A program made the translations under genes and the position numbers. A DNA stretch of 64,000 nucleotides from Gyromitra esculenta (taxonomy: Eukaryota; Ascomycota; Pezizomycetes; Pezizales; Discinaceae). This document shows positions 43,296-54,488 of this stretch, piece by piece (positions within the stretch are counted from its first letter, which is position 1; each line of letters begins with the position of its first letter). The notes beneath the pieces were generated by a model. The model did no database searches. It was not told the DNA's origin and was given only the letters and a program-made list of their open reading frames with translations. The DNA is taken from positions 806,001 through 870,000 of the forward strand of contig JBCAML010000007.1 in NCBI GenBank assembly GCA_038503075.1, in the 5' to 3' direction.

Positions 43296-44108
43296 TAGTG
43301 CTACATATAGTTTCAAGTGCTCTATCGAGCTATATAGTCGTCCATATAGCAAACACACCCTCAAGTAAAGTCTGTTTGCACGTACCTTCGCGGATTCCAA
43401 AATCAACAGACTTATTATAGTCGCTACTTTTTTTCGAAAGGAAGTTCTAACCATATGAGTATGCATCTGCCATGCATGTACTTGGCAGGATCTAGCTAAA
43501 TTTACTAGTAAAGTATAAGTCTCTAAAAGCTAATTCTAGAAGTAAATCGCGTTCGAGGGCCTGTGAAAGAACTATTCCTGTATACTTGGAATCTTGAAAT
43601 GGATGCATATGCGAATAGGAAAAAAGCCTGGATTTTCGGGAATCCTATATATATATATATGCCGGTGATTATATATAGCCCCACCCACGGGGGAGTTATT
43701 CTTCGTGAATCGTTCAAGCACCAACGTTGTCCCATGTATCCAACAGATACGGAATTACTGAAATATTGTCCCGTTAGAAATAGGAGGCTGTCACCTAGGC
43801 TGTCTTATAATCTTGGGTCAAGTATTCACTCTCGCTAAATAAATGAAAAAGAATCACTGGCCAAAGTTTGTATATATATGTACATGTTCGATTAACAACT
43901 GCGGGTACCCTTACATCGTCAATCGGTCAAGATCTAGAGGGCTTCCTAAAAATCCTACTCTAAATAATATTAACTATGGGCTATGGGTTCTAAGGATCGA
44001 AGATACCATTAGGGTGGGGAAGATTTCTATCAAGGCCGTTGTTAGCCGCTTTATCGCGTACTTGCTGTCTAGCATAAGAACCGGGAAACAGGGGTGTGTG
44101 GCTTTGTA

Positions 44109-44341
44109 CTACGGGTGTTGGGGAAAGTCTGATGATAGGTGGCGGTGTAGCTCTTTTCTTGGGGGGACTCAAACTCGTCTGAGTTTCATAGTTTTTACTA
44201 GTTAACTTCGCCCAGTGTTTAATACATAATGCTCACCACCTCTTACCATTTTTATTAGGCCTCTCAAAGAGCTGTGGAGTGCGAAGAAAGACTGGCAGCT
44301 CTTACTTGCACCGCCATCTTTCATCAGGCTTACACCTGTAG
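44109..44341. mobile_element. 233-bp MITE, first of a tandem pair
   Basis: Ends CTACGGGTGTTGGGGAAAG and the complement of CTACAGGTGTAAGCCTGATG; TA at 44107-44108 and 44342-44343. Internal landmarks (TACTAGTTAACTT, TTTTTATTAGGCCTC, GAGCTGTGGAG) match 44344-44578 and 23451-23672. Confidence 0.8.
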
Positions 44342-44343
44342 TA

Positions 44344-44578
44344 GTCGGGTGTGAGAGTAAGCCTGGTGGCAGGTGACGGTGCAGCTCTATTCTCTGTGGC
44401 TCAAGCTAGTTTGAATTTCATACTTCGCTAGTTAACTTTATTTGATATTTAATACATAGTATCCTTAATCCGCTAGGCATTTTTATCAGGCTTCATAGGG
44501 AGTTGTGGAGGGGAGAAAGAATTGATATCTCTCACCCGCACCGCCAGATCTGTCGCCCAGCCTACCCTCACACCCGAG
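44344..44578. mobile_element. 235-bp MITE, second of a tandem pair
   Basis: Ends GTCGGGTGTGAGAGTAAG and ...TACCCTCACACCCGAG; TA at 44342-44343 (shared with the previous copy) and 44579-44580. Same orientation and family as the previous element. Confidence 0.8.
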
Positions 44579-44692
44579 TATTAGGGGTTGGGATGTGGAG
44601 ATGGAGCGCCAGAGTTTTCCACTCTGTGAGGTCGCCGTAAAAATAATGTGGGATCCGTACCATCTCTATATCCCTGCCCTAGCTAGTACTAT

Positions 44693-44862
44693 GGGGGTTA
44701 AGGAAAGTCTGTTGATAGGCTCAGGTGCTAGTTGGGAGGTCTCGTTCTCGCTACTTGGGAAGTCTCGTTTTAGCTGTCTGAAGCTTGCTTGGGAGGTCTC
44801 GTTCTCACTGCTTGGAGCTTGCTTGGGAGATCTCACTCTCATTATCGTATACGTATGGGGCC
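44693..44862. repeat. MITE end fragment followed by ~30-bp tandem repeats
   Basis: Bases 44693-44727 (TACTATGGGGGTTAAGGAAAG) match the left end of the 44109 MITE. Then four imperfect units of GCTTGGGAGGTCTCGTTCTC follow to 44840. No coding meaning seen. Confidence 0.55.
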
Positions 44863-45419
44863 ACTGTATGTAGAGTATATGTATATAGAGTACATGTAGT
44901 ACAGGTATATAGAGTCGTACAAGTATATAGAGTAATATAGGTGCATAGAATAAGTGGAATACAGAGCATTTATTAGAGCAAAGCAGATCTAGTGACATTA
45001 GGCAAAGTATACATACCCAAAGAGTGTCCGAAATTTGCAGCCTAGAGCTTTAGGATGTCTACAACAGTGGATTGGTGGTTCACGGCCACGACCTTTACGC
45101 CAAGGTCTAGGAATCACGTGCCGAGGTTGATTGATTATGTGGAGGGGACATAGGTGCGAACTGTCCATACGGCCTGTGGGGGTCCAGGAGCAACCGGAAC
45201 ACACAACGTTTTTGCTGATATTTCTATCCTTACTATTGAAAGTTTTTTAATGGAACTTGCTCAATCCTATTTTGTACTCTACGGTTATCTTCAAGCAGTT
45301 CATAAGGAATAGATAGGACTTGAGCTTGAGTACTATTGTGTTGCGGATAGCGACCGGTCAAGTTACAGTATCTAGATTGTTACCTAGAGCTTCTGAGGGA
45401 TTTCCTGTGCGGTAAGCAG

Positions 45420-45942
45420 CAGTACCAGTATTACAGCCCTCCTCTGAAACTTACATCTATATACACACTTCGTCACGCCAAATAATTTTTTCGTCATCTC
45501 CAAAGGCCAATGCTCCTTTTGGCTGACACCATCTCCTTCTTTTTTGCATCGTAGCTCTATTTAATCAAAAAAAAAAAATTTGCGTGTAATAAATACACCA
45601 AACTTAGAGCCTCTAACACATATTTCACTACCGTCAAACTCGAGTCAATTGTGGCTTCCTGTACAAGATTCTAAACTGTATTCTGGCACGAAAATCTTTT
45701 AAGACCGCCTGCCCCAATCTTCTCATGACCCCTGTATCGATTTTTTTTGGCCGGCCCGATTTCGGCGCATCGTGCTAGGTGCCAATATTGAGGTACCGTG
45801 AAACCACACTTCTAGCTATACTTCGCTTGACACCCGTTGCTTCATCGATCTGGCCCCAACATTTTTGTTCGAGGCGCAGGCTAATTATTTGGAACCACTG
45901 CTCTGGGGTAAGATACTTGTGTGAGGTCTTAAGTGTTGACAT
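45420..45942 (-). pseudogene. Tc1-like transposase N-terminal relic
   Basis: From ATG 45942 the minus strand reads MSTLKTSHKYLTPEQWFQII and then a helix-turn-helix with GVKRSIARSVVSRYLNIGT. A TAG interrupts, then the AT-hook-like linker DAPKSGRPKK and RLGQAV.KDF follow. After further stops and frameshifts RRRWCQ and IIWRDE can be read, the latter being the first catalytic Asp block of Tc1 transposases. The later part is lost. This is a third independent Tc1-type relic in the window. Confidence 0.65.
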
Positions 45943-46157
45943 TGCGTTTAGGGTGGGTTGATTCTGGAGATCGGTTGTGGTTGTTGTTGCTTAGCGACGG
46001 GTGGGCGAGGACTTTCCGATCACATCTTGTATAGTACACTCCTTTACGTCATAATTCTCGTCAGGTGAATAATAATCCCAATTCCTAACGGAACGAGCTG
46101 CATCCCTCAAGTCCCGGTTTGGATACGAAGGAAAAAAAATTAATTTATATTCTCTCC

Positions 46158-47165
46158 ATGTTTTCATCTCCATCTAGAATTCTCCACAGTCAACTTCGCT
46201 CCCCCAGCTTGAAACCTCCGTCAAGAATAATCCGTTCACTCGCAACCTCCAAGATGCCTGACACCGCCGTGATAGAAGACCCCAAGCCTATCCTGACACT
46301 CTCCACTGGCCACCATCATCCTCTTTTCCTCTATGGTACCGCATGGAAAGCTGACACTACGGCATCCCTTGTCGCTGCTGCTCTCTCGTCTGGTTTCACT
46401 GGCGTTGACACTGCATGTCAACCAAAACATTATCAGGAATATCTTGTCGGCATGGGCATCGCTGATCACCTCGAGAAGAGTGCAACGGTGGAGCGGGGAG
46501 ACCTTTATATTCAGACCAAATACACCCCGCCCTCTGGACAAGACTTGAGTAACGTTCCGTACGATCCATCTGCACCGCTCAGTGTGCAAATAAAGCAGTC
46601 AGTCGAGGCCTCGTTGAAGAACCTTCGCGTCGAGTATATCGACTCGGTATTGCTTCACTCCCCTTTAAAAACCCTTGAAGATACGATTAAAGCCTGGAAG
46701 AGCCTCGAGCCATTTGTCCCGGAGAAAGTTCGCCACCTGGGTATCTCGAATTGCCCTTTCCCTGTTCTTTCCGCCTTATACAATAGCCCAGCTATCAGTA
46801 TCAAGCCATCGATTGTGCAGAATCGGTTCCATGAGGCTACGGGCTATGATACACAGGTCTTGAAATTCTGTAAAGAGCATGGATTGGTGTATCAGAGCTT
46901 CTGGACGTTGACTGCAAATCCGAACTTGCTAAATTCGAAGTTGGTAACGGGGCTCGCTGAAGAGAGAGACTGGACGAGAGAACAGGCTTTGTATGCATTG
47001 ATCTTATCTATAGGAAGAGGATGGGGAAATGGAGGTGGGGTTGCGGTAATGAACGGAACTACTAATGAGGAGAGAATGAGGAGTGATTTGAAAATTCTGG
47101 ATAGGATGGGGGATATCCCGGATGGAACTGTAGCGGAGTTTGTAAAGTTGCTAGGAGAGCAATGA
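46158..47165 (+). CDS. aldo-keto reductase
   Basis: Single-exon gene. From ATG 46158 it encodes 335 residues; from the internal ATG 46254 (CCAAGATGCC context, MPDTAVIED) it encodes 303. The reductase core fits the aldo-keto reductase barrel: GVDTACQPKHY holds the catalytic Asp and Tyr, IQTKY the Lys and LLHSP the His. LGISNCPF and IVQNRFHE are the later strand motifs. It should reduce carbonyl compounds with NADPH; the substrate is unknown. The Asp-to-Tyr spacing (GVDTACQPKHY) is that of a known fungal/plant subgroup. The N-terminal extension (FSSPSRILHSQLRSPSLKPP and following RIIRSLATSK) is rich in Arg and Ser with no acidic residues, as in a mitochondrial presequence. The choice of start therefore decides location. 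Confidence 0.88.
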   Translation: MFSSPSRILHSQLRSPSLKPPSRIIRSLATSKMPDTAVIEDPKPILTLSTGHHHPLFLYGTAWKADTTASLVAAALSSGFTGVDTACQPKHYQEYLVGMGIADHLEKSATVERGDLYIQTKYTPPSGQDLSNVPYDPSAPLSVQIKQSVEASLKNLRVEYIDSVLLHSPLKTLEDTIKAWKSLEPFVPEKVRHLGISNCPFPVLSALYNSPAISIKPSIVQNRFHEATGYDTQVLKFCKEHGLVYQSFWTLTANPNLLNSKLVTGLAEERDWTREQALYALILSIGRGWGNGGGVAVMNGTTNEERMRSDLKILDRMGDIPDGTVAEFVKLLGEQ

Positions 47166-48106
47166 ACTCACTAACATCTTTTCCCTTTTAAATGTCAAAT
47201 TTCAACCTCTCTTTCGGTCGATTCCTTTTTCCTCATTTGTACAATTGATATATCCTTTAGTTGATTTCCTGTAGTGAATATTCTGCGAACGCGTTCAGCT
47301 CAGTTCAGTTGTGTCATTTAATAATCTAGAACAGTTTTAATATAATTTCTGATCCTTGGCCGATTCCATATCCCATTACCATTTTATATCTGATCCGCCA
47401 ACGGGCCATTTTGTTGAATGTAAACGGAAAGGTCAGACCTGTATGTACATGTATCCAGAGTATGAAGATGGAATAGGTAGTAGAGTCCAGCTATCCGCTC
47501 GATGGGTCACCATACAAAACACTCTGTGACCTTCATACTCCTGACTATCGTGCGTTAAGACCAGACCACTGTATGAGCTTAGTCCTTTGGCTATTTTATG
47601 CATGCAGGTTGACATGTCACCAACTCAGTGGTGTTGCGCATGGTCTGCCTTAACAACCCCCGCAGACACCATTTCCAATACAATATCGTCTCACTGCACT
47701 AGTAGGAATGGTGAACTTGGTGGTAACATGTGTTTTTTATTCCATCTCAACACTAATGTGGTGGTTTATTAAGTCAAAATTTAAATATTCCCTTGCCGCT
47801 CAGGGTAAGAATATTATCCCAAACCAGCTCCCACTAGCTGGCAGGCTACTCACACACCTCTAAGGTGAGCTTTTTATTTCACCAACACGAAAGATTAATA
47901 CAGTTATTTTACCGTTGCCATTAACGTTAGCGATTGGTTAAACCCTCCACAAAATCAGTTACGCGCTAACCGGCCAACTTTTGACACCTACTTCATGGTC
48001 AAGATAATCCACGATCACTTCAACTAGGCTATATTGCTTGCCGCCTCTTCGATCCTTACGACTACCGTTAACAAAACGCATTCATTCGAAATATCTAACA
48101 TTCGAA
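47166..48106. other. intergenic
   Basis: No gene, repeat or RNA signal recognised between the aldo-keto reductase and the helicase gene. Confidence 0.4.
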
Positions 48107-50685
48107 ATGCCCCGTAATCCTAAGAACTCAGGGACTGGGCGACAGGATAAGGTTTACGCAGTTTTCAAAGGACGAAAAACGGGTATCTTCAACAACTAGT
48201 ACTATCCCTGTGCCGTTGATTCGGGCAAGCCCGCTGACACTGAATCTAGCGAGGAATGCCAACAACAAGTCAAGGCTTTCTCTGGAGCTATTCATAAATC
48301 TTTCAAAACTCGAAGTTTAGCCGAGAGTTGGCTACTGGAGCTTCTGCGTGCAGAAGTCGAGATAGAGAATAAGCGAATATCAAAACTATATCCCGATCCA
48401 GACGAAACAAACCAGGACTTCAACGGCGACGGTGTGGCCAAAAAGGAATTCGAGCAGAATTCGAGGGGCCAGTCCCAGGAAGAACCAATTTATATTGCGT
48501 CTTCGTCGCCACCAACTACATCTGGGGCAGCAGAAGCTCCAAGACAAAAGTCAGCAGCGCCAGCACAGAACACAAATGTAGACGACAAAATTGAGAAACC
48601 TTCTATTCCGCTCTCTCGAGACCAAGAGCGTGTCTTGAACCTAGTGTTAAAAGGACATCACGTTTTCTTAACAGGGCCCGCCGGATCAGGGAAATCGCTG
48701 ATACTGGAACATATACGGTATCATTTGCAAATGAAGAATACTATATTTGCCATTACGGCACCTACAGGAATTGCGGCGGTCTTGATAGGTGGACAGACGA
48801 TACACTCATGGAGTGGAGTGGGGAAGGGTGATAAGGGAATCCTCGAGTACCTAGGCAAGGCACGGAAAAAACCTGGATCCAGTGGTATTTCCAAAAGCAA
48901 GAAGATGAACTGGAGAAAAACCGATATATTGATCATCGATGAGGTCTCTATGGTAGGTAATGCCTTTAGTGGGAAGGGTTGAAAGGGGACCGATTTGGCT
49001 GAGAAGCGAGGACTCTCTACTTTTGTAATAGCTATCCCCAGATTTATTTGAAAAGTTAGATAGGATCGCGAAGATGTCCTGTTTTCCCAACACCGATTAC
49101 GAAGATCTTCCACCGTTTGGTGATTACTTCTAAGATTCTTCTTCAAACCTACCTTGAGCTTATTCTAATTATAAATACAGCCGGTACTCAGCTTGTCGTC
49201 TGTGGCGATTTCTTTCAACTACCACCGGTTGATAATGAAAATAATAAAACCTGCTTCAAGTGTGGTAATTCTCCTTGTCAATCCTTATCTCCCGGCAACA
49301 TGGTACTGACGTGTAAGTCTGTAGGTTTACCCGTAATCCCCAGCTCCGAACGCAAGTACCTTCCCAGAGACCACCTCCTCCTTAAGAAAATACCTTTCCT
49401 CGATTATATTCACTCTGTTGGTGTTGATCCCGAGCGATGGACAGTATGCGAGCGTATCATCCCTAGAACAGAGCAAAGATGTGGGCATCTCTGGAATGAT
49501 AGCATGGCATATTGTTTTCAAACACCGACTTGGTCAAAAATTAATTTCCGTTCAGTTGTTCTGAAAGAGGTTTATCGGCAGAAAAATAAGGAGTGGGTTG
49601 AAATGCTGGGTAAGATCAAGATGGGAGAACCAGGCGAAGCGGTTTTGGATTACCTAGATACGCTCAAGAGGCCACTGAAAGTGTCGGAGGCTGGAATCAA
49701 ACCAACAAGGCTATATACCCATAGGCAAACGGTAGATGGGGAAAATACACAAGAGTTTAATAAGCTAAAAAGTCAAGTATATACTTTTAGTGCTATTGAT
49801 CAGGGGGAGATCAAGATGGATAATGGCTCCACCGGCAAGAGCATGAAAAAAGAGGAGCTTGGAGAGTATTGTAAGGCACCTCATTTGCCTTATATACCTT
49901 GCTTAGTTGAATTAAACCCTAAACACTGACGGCCTAAAATTCGAAATAAAGATTTCTTTCGCAATCTCCCCGCTCCTAGCGACGTCCGCCTCAAACATGA
50001 TTCGCAGGTGATGCTCCTCTCGAACATTAGCCCCTCCAACCGTCTTGTCAACGGTACCCGTGGCATCATCTCTGGATTCGTATTCTATACTCTAGAGAAC
50101 TTCTTTAAAGCTGCGCTATCATTTTCTGGCCGCGAGAACTTCGAAGCCAAACACCGTGAAAATCTCACATCCTACTTCAACACCTCACAGGTTAATGGGA
50201 AAATCCGTATACCGCTCGTCAAATTTCGATCGTCTCCTGCGTCTCATCCGATACTCCCCGTCAGTTGGGACGCAAATATCCCTGAATTCGTTATTCGTTC
50301 GGATGGATCACCTGGGGTCAATAGGATCATTTTGAAACGGACCCAAATCCCGCTAATGCTAGCATGGGCAACTACAATCCATAAGAGTCAGGGTATGAGC
50401 TTAGATTATGTCACAGTAGATATTAGCAAAGCGTTTGCCCCAGGTCAGGCATACGTTGGACTTAGTAGATGTACAACACCTGAAGGAATGCAAATTTTAG
50501 GTGGAGAATTGGGCCTAGAGAAAGCATTCTTGGTTGACCGTGGTGTCATAGCATTTGATCAGATGATCCAGGAGGAGTTCAATAGTCGAATAAAGGAAGA
50601 GACGGAAGAGGAGACGGAAGAGATGAAGAATGCGAGAGACGAGAGGCTGCGATGGATAGAGATGAAAAAGGAGAACTACACGTAG
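48107..50685 (+). CDS. PIF1-type DNA helicase with N-terminal RNase H1-like (Cauli_VI) domain
   Basis: Five exons: 48107-48198, 48250-48952, 49032-49119, 49181-49870, 49952-50685; phases agree and give about 768 residues. The first intron (51 nt, GTACTA...ACTGAATCTAG) removes an in-frame TAG and joins GIFNNY to [18 protein letters not shown]. Residues 16-60 ([19 protein letters not shown]) match the hybrid-binding Cauli_VI domain found at the N-terminus of eukaryotic RNase H1. After an acidic linker comes the helicase: GPAGSGKS (Walker A, about 172-179), [16 protein letters not shown] (Walker B, about 259-265), [13 protein letters not shown], then [14 protein letters not shown] and [14 protein letters not shown] with AYVGLSR. 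Two Cys-rich stretches ([21 protein letters not shown]) sit between motifs III and IV. PIF1 helicases unwind R-loops, G-quadruplexes and replication barriers. The fifth exon start is the least certain junction. Confidence 0.85.
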
Positions 50686-51928
50686 TTAGCCTTAGGGCTT
50701 TTTAGTCTCCTGTCTAGCCAGTGCGCAGAAGTTTGATGGAAGGGGGTGGGAAACGAACCTAGATTTTTTATGAGCGGTGTTGGTTCCCCTATACTTACAT
50801 GTAGTACCAAAGAGCCTCCCGTGTTAAACGATTGAGAAATTCACCTATAATATAAGAATTCTCAAATAGTAGTTCTGCTCTACACAAGCAGAATTCTGTT
50901 ATGATCATTGCATACAGTTATATACTAATAGCTCCTATGCTCTTGATCGACCAATTCATTCCCTCAATACATGCAGCCACGTACACACGGGCACGGCAAT
51001 AGATAGATAGATCAACGAGAAGAAAGAGATTTCTACAAAGCAAGCTCCACCCTCTAAAAAAAAAACCTATGATACCCGCCTGACAAATCAATATTCACCA
51101 GATCGAAGCACTCAGGTTAAATGTGTGGCATAAGAATATGTACAATATTTCACTCAATAGGATCATTCTTATCGGAGCTTTGAAGTCTTCTTAGCAGGAT
51201 CATAATCAGCGAATCAAGGGCCCGGGGTGTGGGACAAAGGGCAACTGGTTGATACATAATTTCGATCGCAAAGTCCAAGAGCCTTAGTAATTGTATTGGA
51301 TCTCATCGAGAGGAAAAGACTATACTATAACTATAGAGCCAGTGCAACTTGTATAAGTCTTATCGTTTGACCTCGGATCCCAAGACTTTAAGGTTGCTCT
51401 GCATTTTAGCTACTCTTCCTATTGTCTTCTTACCCTTCAAATTCGTTTCAGATGACACTCAGTAGCAAGTTAGAAATAACGGATCCGCTATGCTCGTACG
51501 ATTTCTAGAGGGGACAAGGGCCGTGTTACAGCCTGCAACCACTGAAAGAGCTTGTCTGCTGCCATGCACAGGTTAATATTCTTCTCATCGATAAGTACCT
51601 TGGCGAAAGTGGAGTGTTTACGACATCCCATAAAACAGACCAAATACCGTTAATCAGGCTCCAATACCTCGGGGTATCTAGATTGTTTTAGAGGTATCCT
51701 AACAGCAATATACTTCCTCCTTCTAGATGGCATCCCTTGCGTACATCTTTTCAGATCACTCGTACATGCTAACCCTAATCCTAGAGTTAGAATATAGAAA
51801 ATCCGGGTAACTAATCCCAACCGTTCTCATTCCCTCATTCCCCCACCACCAACTACCAAGATTGAGACGAAACGAAAGTCAAGGTTCGCGGAAAGCCTCC
51901 CACCAAAACAGCCCTTCTCTCACCCTCA
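50686..51928. other. intergenic
   Basis: Non-coding, AT-rich. Short tetranucleotide run ATAGATAGATAG at 50999-51012. No gene recognised. Confidence 0.4.
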
Positions 51929-53737
51929 ATGGCGTCTTCCGCGTCTTCAGAAGATGATGTGTGTTTCATCTCTCTCGATTTTACAAGCTCCTGTTAATTA
52001 TATTCTAAAGTAATTGAGTAATGCAAAATTCATTGACGGCTGCTAATCGTGTTCTATTCTATACCTTTTTAGGTCTTTGACCGTCTAAAACACAATGTAG
52101 ATCCCAAAACTATGCAGGACCGCGAAGATGCCATTCATGAGCGGGTGAGGGCAGAATACGAGCGAGCGCAAAGGACTCTTGCTAAACTAGTACATTTTAC
52201 AGTCACCTCTTTGCAATTCTTACATATGGACTAATGAGGTGGTCCTAGATTGACGAAAACTCCACCCTTCCCGTCTCGATCTCGGAAATTCGCATCGAGG
52301 GAGCGAAAAACACAAGGAAAGGGTTTCTGAAGAAGGTTGTTGCACCGGCGCTCAGCAGTGGAAAAGAGGGGAGCTACACACTTGCTGGTGCATTGGAGGA
52401 GCTGCATGGGAGGACGAATGCTTTGCATCGATTTGGTATAATTATTTTCCCATCCTTATTTTTCTCTCCGGAGGTAGTTTTAGGAAAATAGGAATGACTT
52501 TCAAGGGTAATATAAGAGGTTTTGCTGATGGGTGAGAAATAAACTAGATATCTTCCACCCTTCAATTTCCATCTACCTCGACAAGACCGCCGCCTCTACT
52601 TCGACCCGGACAGACCTGCGTGTCCTTCTTACTGTCGCAGAGAAGTCGCGCTTGCTATTGAAGACAGGTACCGACCTCGGCAACACCGAAGGCACCGGTT
52701 ACATCAACGGAACCTACCGCAACGTGTTCGGTGGTGCCGAATCTCTCAATGCATCTGCGTCCATTGGCACACGTACTCGATCTGCTTATGACGTCAACTT
52801 CCGAGCCCCAGTCGCATCAAATCCCAACATCATCGCCGAAGTCGGCGGCTACTCCAGCAGTCGCTCACATCAACATTATTCTTCCCACGAGGAGGCACTG
52901 AAGGGGGGACGAGTAGGTATCAAGTGGGGGACGAAGGGGGGCGAGCACGAGGCGGGATACACAGGGGTATGGAGACAGCTCACGGGGCTTGCAGAGGATG
53001 CGAGCGCGAGCGTTAGACAGGATGCAGGAGACAGCGTTAAGAGCGCGCTGAACTATACATTTACGAGAGATTTCAGGGACAACGCATTACTTCCGGGAAG
53101 TGGATATCTGTATAAATACAGCAGCGAGATTGCGGGGTGGTGCGGACTAGGTGGGGACGTGGCGTTCAGCAAGACAGAGGTAGAGACACAGGGAGCAATG
53201 ACGATTGCTGATACTGGGATTTCGGTTACGGCCGGATTAAGAGGCGGGCTACTGTATCCATTGAGTCTCGGTCTGGGCGATGCTAAAGCTGCACCGAGAC
53301 CCTCCCGCATCAACGACCGGTTCCAACTCGGTGGGCCGACGGACGTGCGCGGGTTCCGGGAATGCGGGCTGGGAGCGAAAGATGGCGGTGATTCCGTCGG
53401 TGGCGATGCCTACCTCGCTGGGGGAGCGTCAATACTTTTCCCGCTACCGAGACTAGGTGCAGAGAAGCCGTTAAGGATACAAGCATTTGTGAACGGGGGA
53501 CGACTGGTAGGGCTGCAAGGGATCAACGGGAGGAAGGGAGACGATGTGAACGGGAGCGTAGCGAATGCTGCGAAGATGCTGACAGGACAGTTTCCGAGCA
53601 TCGCTGCGGGAGTGGGGGTCGTGTACGCGCATCCGATTGCGAGGTTCGAGTTGAATTTCTGCTTACCAATTACCAAGAGGCCGGAGGAGAAGGCGAGGAA
53701 GGGATTGCAGTTTGGAGTCGGTATGAGCTTCCTGTAG
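51929..53737 (+). CDS. SAM50: SAM50/Tob55, mitochondrial outer-membrane beta-barrel assembly protein
   Basis: Four exons: 51929-51958, 52073-52189, 52249-52435, 52548-53737, in frame, about 507 residues. Introns carry TGCTAATC or GACTAATG branch sites. The N-terminal third (VDPKTMQDREDAIHERVRAEYERAQRTLAKL, then PVSISEIRIEGAKNTRKGFLKKVV) fits the single POTRA domain. The rest is the Omp85 beta-barrel (GTYRNVFGGAESLNASASIGT, SRINDRFQLGGPTDVRGFRE, PLRIQAFVNGG, ASI AAGVGVVYAHP-like strands) ending in the signal KGLQFGVGMSFL. The protein is the core of the sorting and assembly machinery and is essential in fungi. Codon use in the last exon is GC-richer than the flanking desert. Length and order fit fungal SAM50 well. 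Confidence 0.93.
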
Positions 53738-54488
53738 AGCTTTGCACCATATATAGAGTGTATATCAACTTTGAAGCATTTTAGGAGGGAGCTTCTGTAG
53801 ATTCGCTATCTCTTTTTTTTTTTAAGTATTCTTGTCTTGGCTCTTTGTAGATTCCATTTTTTTTTCGCTCTCAACTCTTTTGTGCTGTGGGGCTTCTTGG
53901 GAGGTGGGGGGGACAGGCGTAGTGATTACATGTAGCGATGATACATGTAGATGGACATAGAAGGAGGGACAATGGATTGATGTGTCCTGTACTCTGTAGG
54001 GTTCAGCGTATAGATAAATAAATAAATTCTGTACGGATGTGCCAACCAGCCCTGACGGCGATTGTTCTATGGGGGTACATGTAGGTAATAGAATAAATGT
54101 ATATGCTACATGTCCATGACATTGTAGTAACTTGTAAGGGGACATACATGTACTTAGAAGCGAAGCGCCAAGACACGCCACTGTGCATTTCCTGATGGTC
54201 CGAGCTTCTACTCTCCATGCCTCCTTCAATCCAACTCAGCCTCCCTCCCTCTGGCAAGATCCCACCTTGTCTGCCTGCCTCACCCTACTTTTACCTTGTC
54301 ACTGCGTTATCTCCCTCACTCCTTTCTCTCGTGCTGCTGATTGTTTCTCCCTCCTCCCTCCCTCCTCCCTCCTCCCTCCCTCCTCCCTCCTCCTCTCCAA
54401 ACCCCTCCCCCTTCACAGCCATCCCCTGCTCTCTTCCACTCGCCAGAATCCCCCTCGCCCCGTTGCAACCAGCCAGCCAACCAACATC
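53738..54488. other. intergenic, with C/T-rich promoter tract
   Basis: Contains a T-run at 53813-53824 after SAM50. A long CTCCCTCCT microsatellite-like pyrimidine tract at about 54336-54400 lies just upstream of the UBC6 start, typical of fungal core promoters. Confidence 0.5.

Noticed and set aside
48196..48201. In-frame TAG near the start of the PIF1 gene as evidence of a pseudogene.
   Set aside because: A 51-nt intron with GT, ACTGAAT and TAG removes it and restores a conserved domain; all later exons keep frame.
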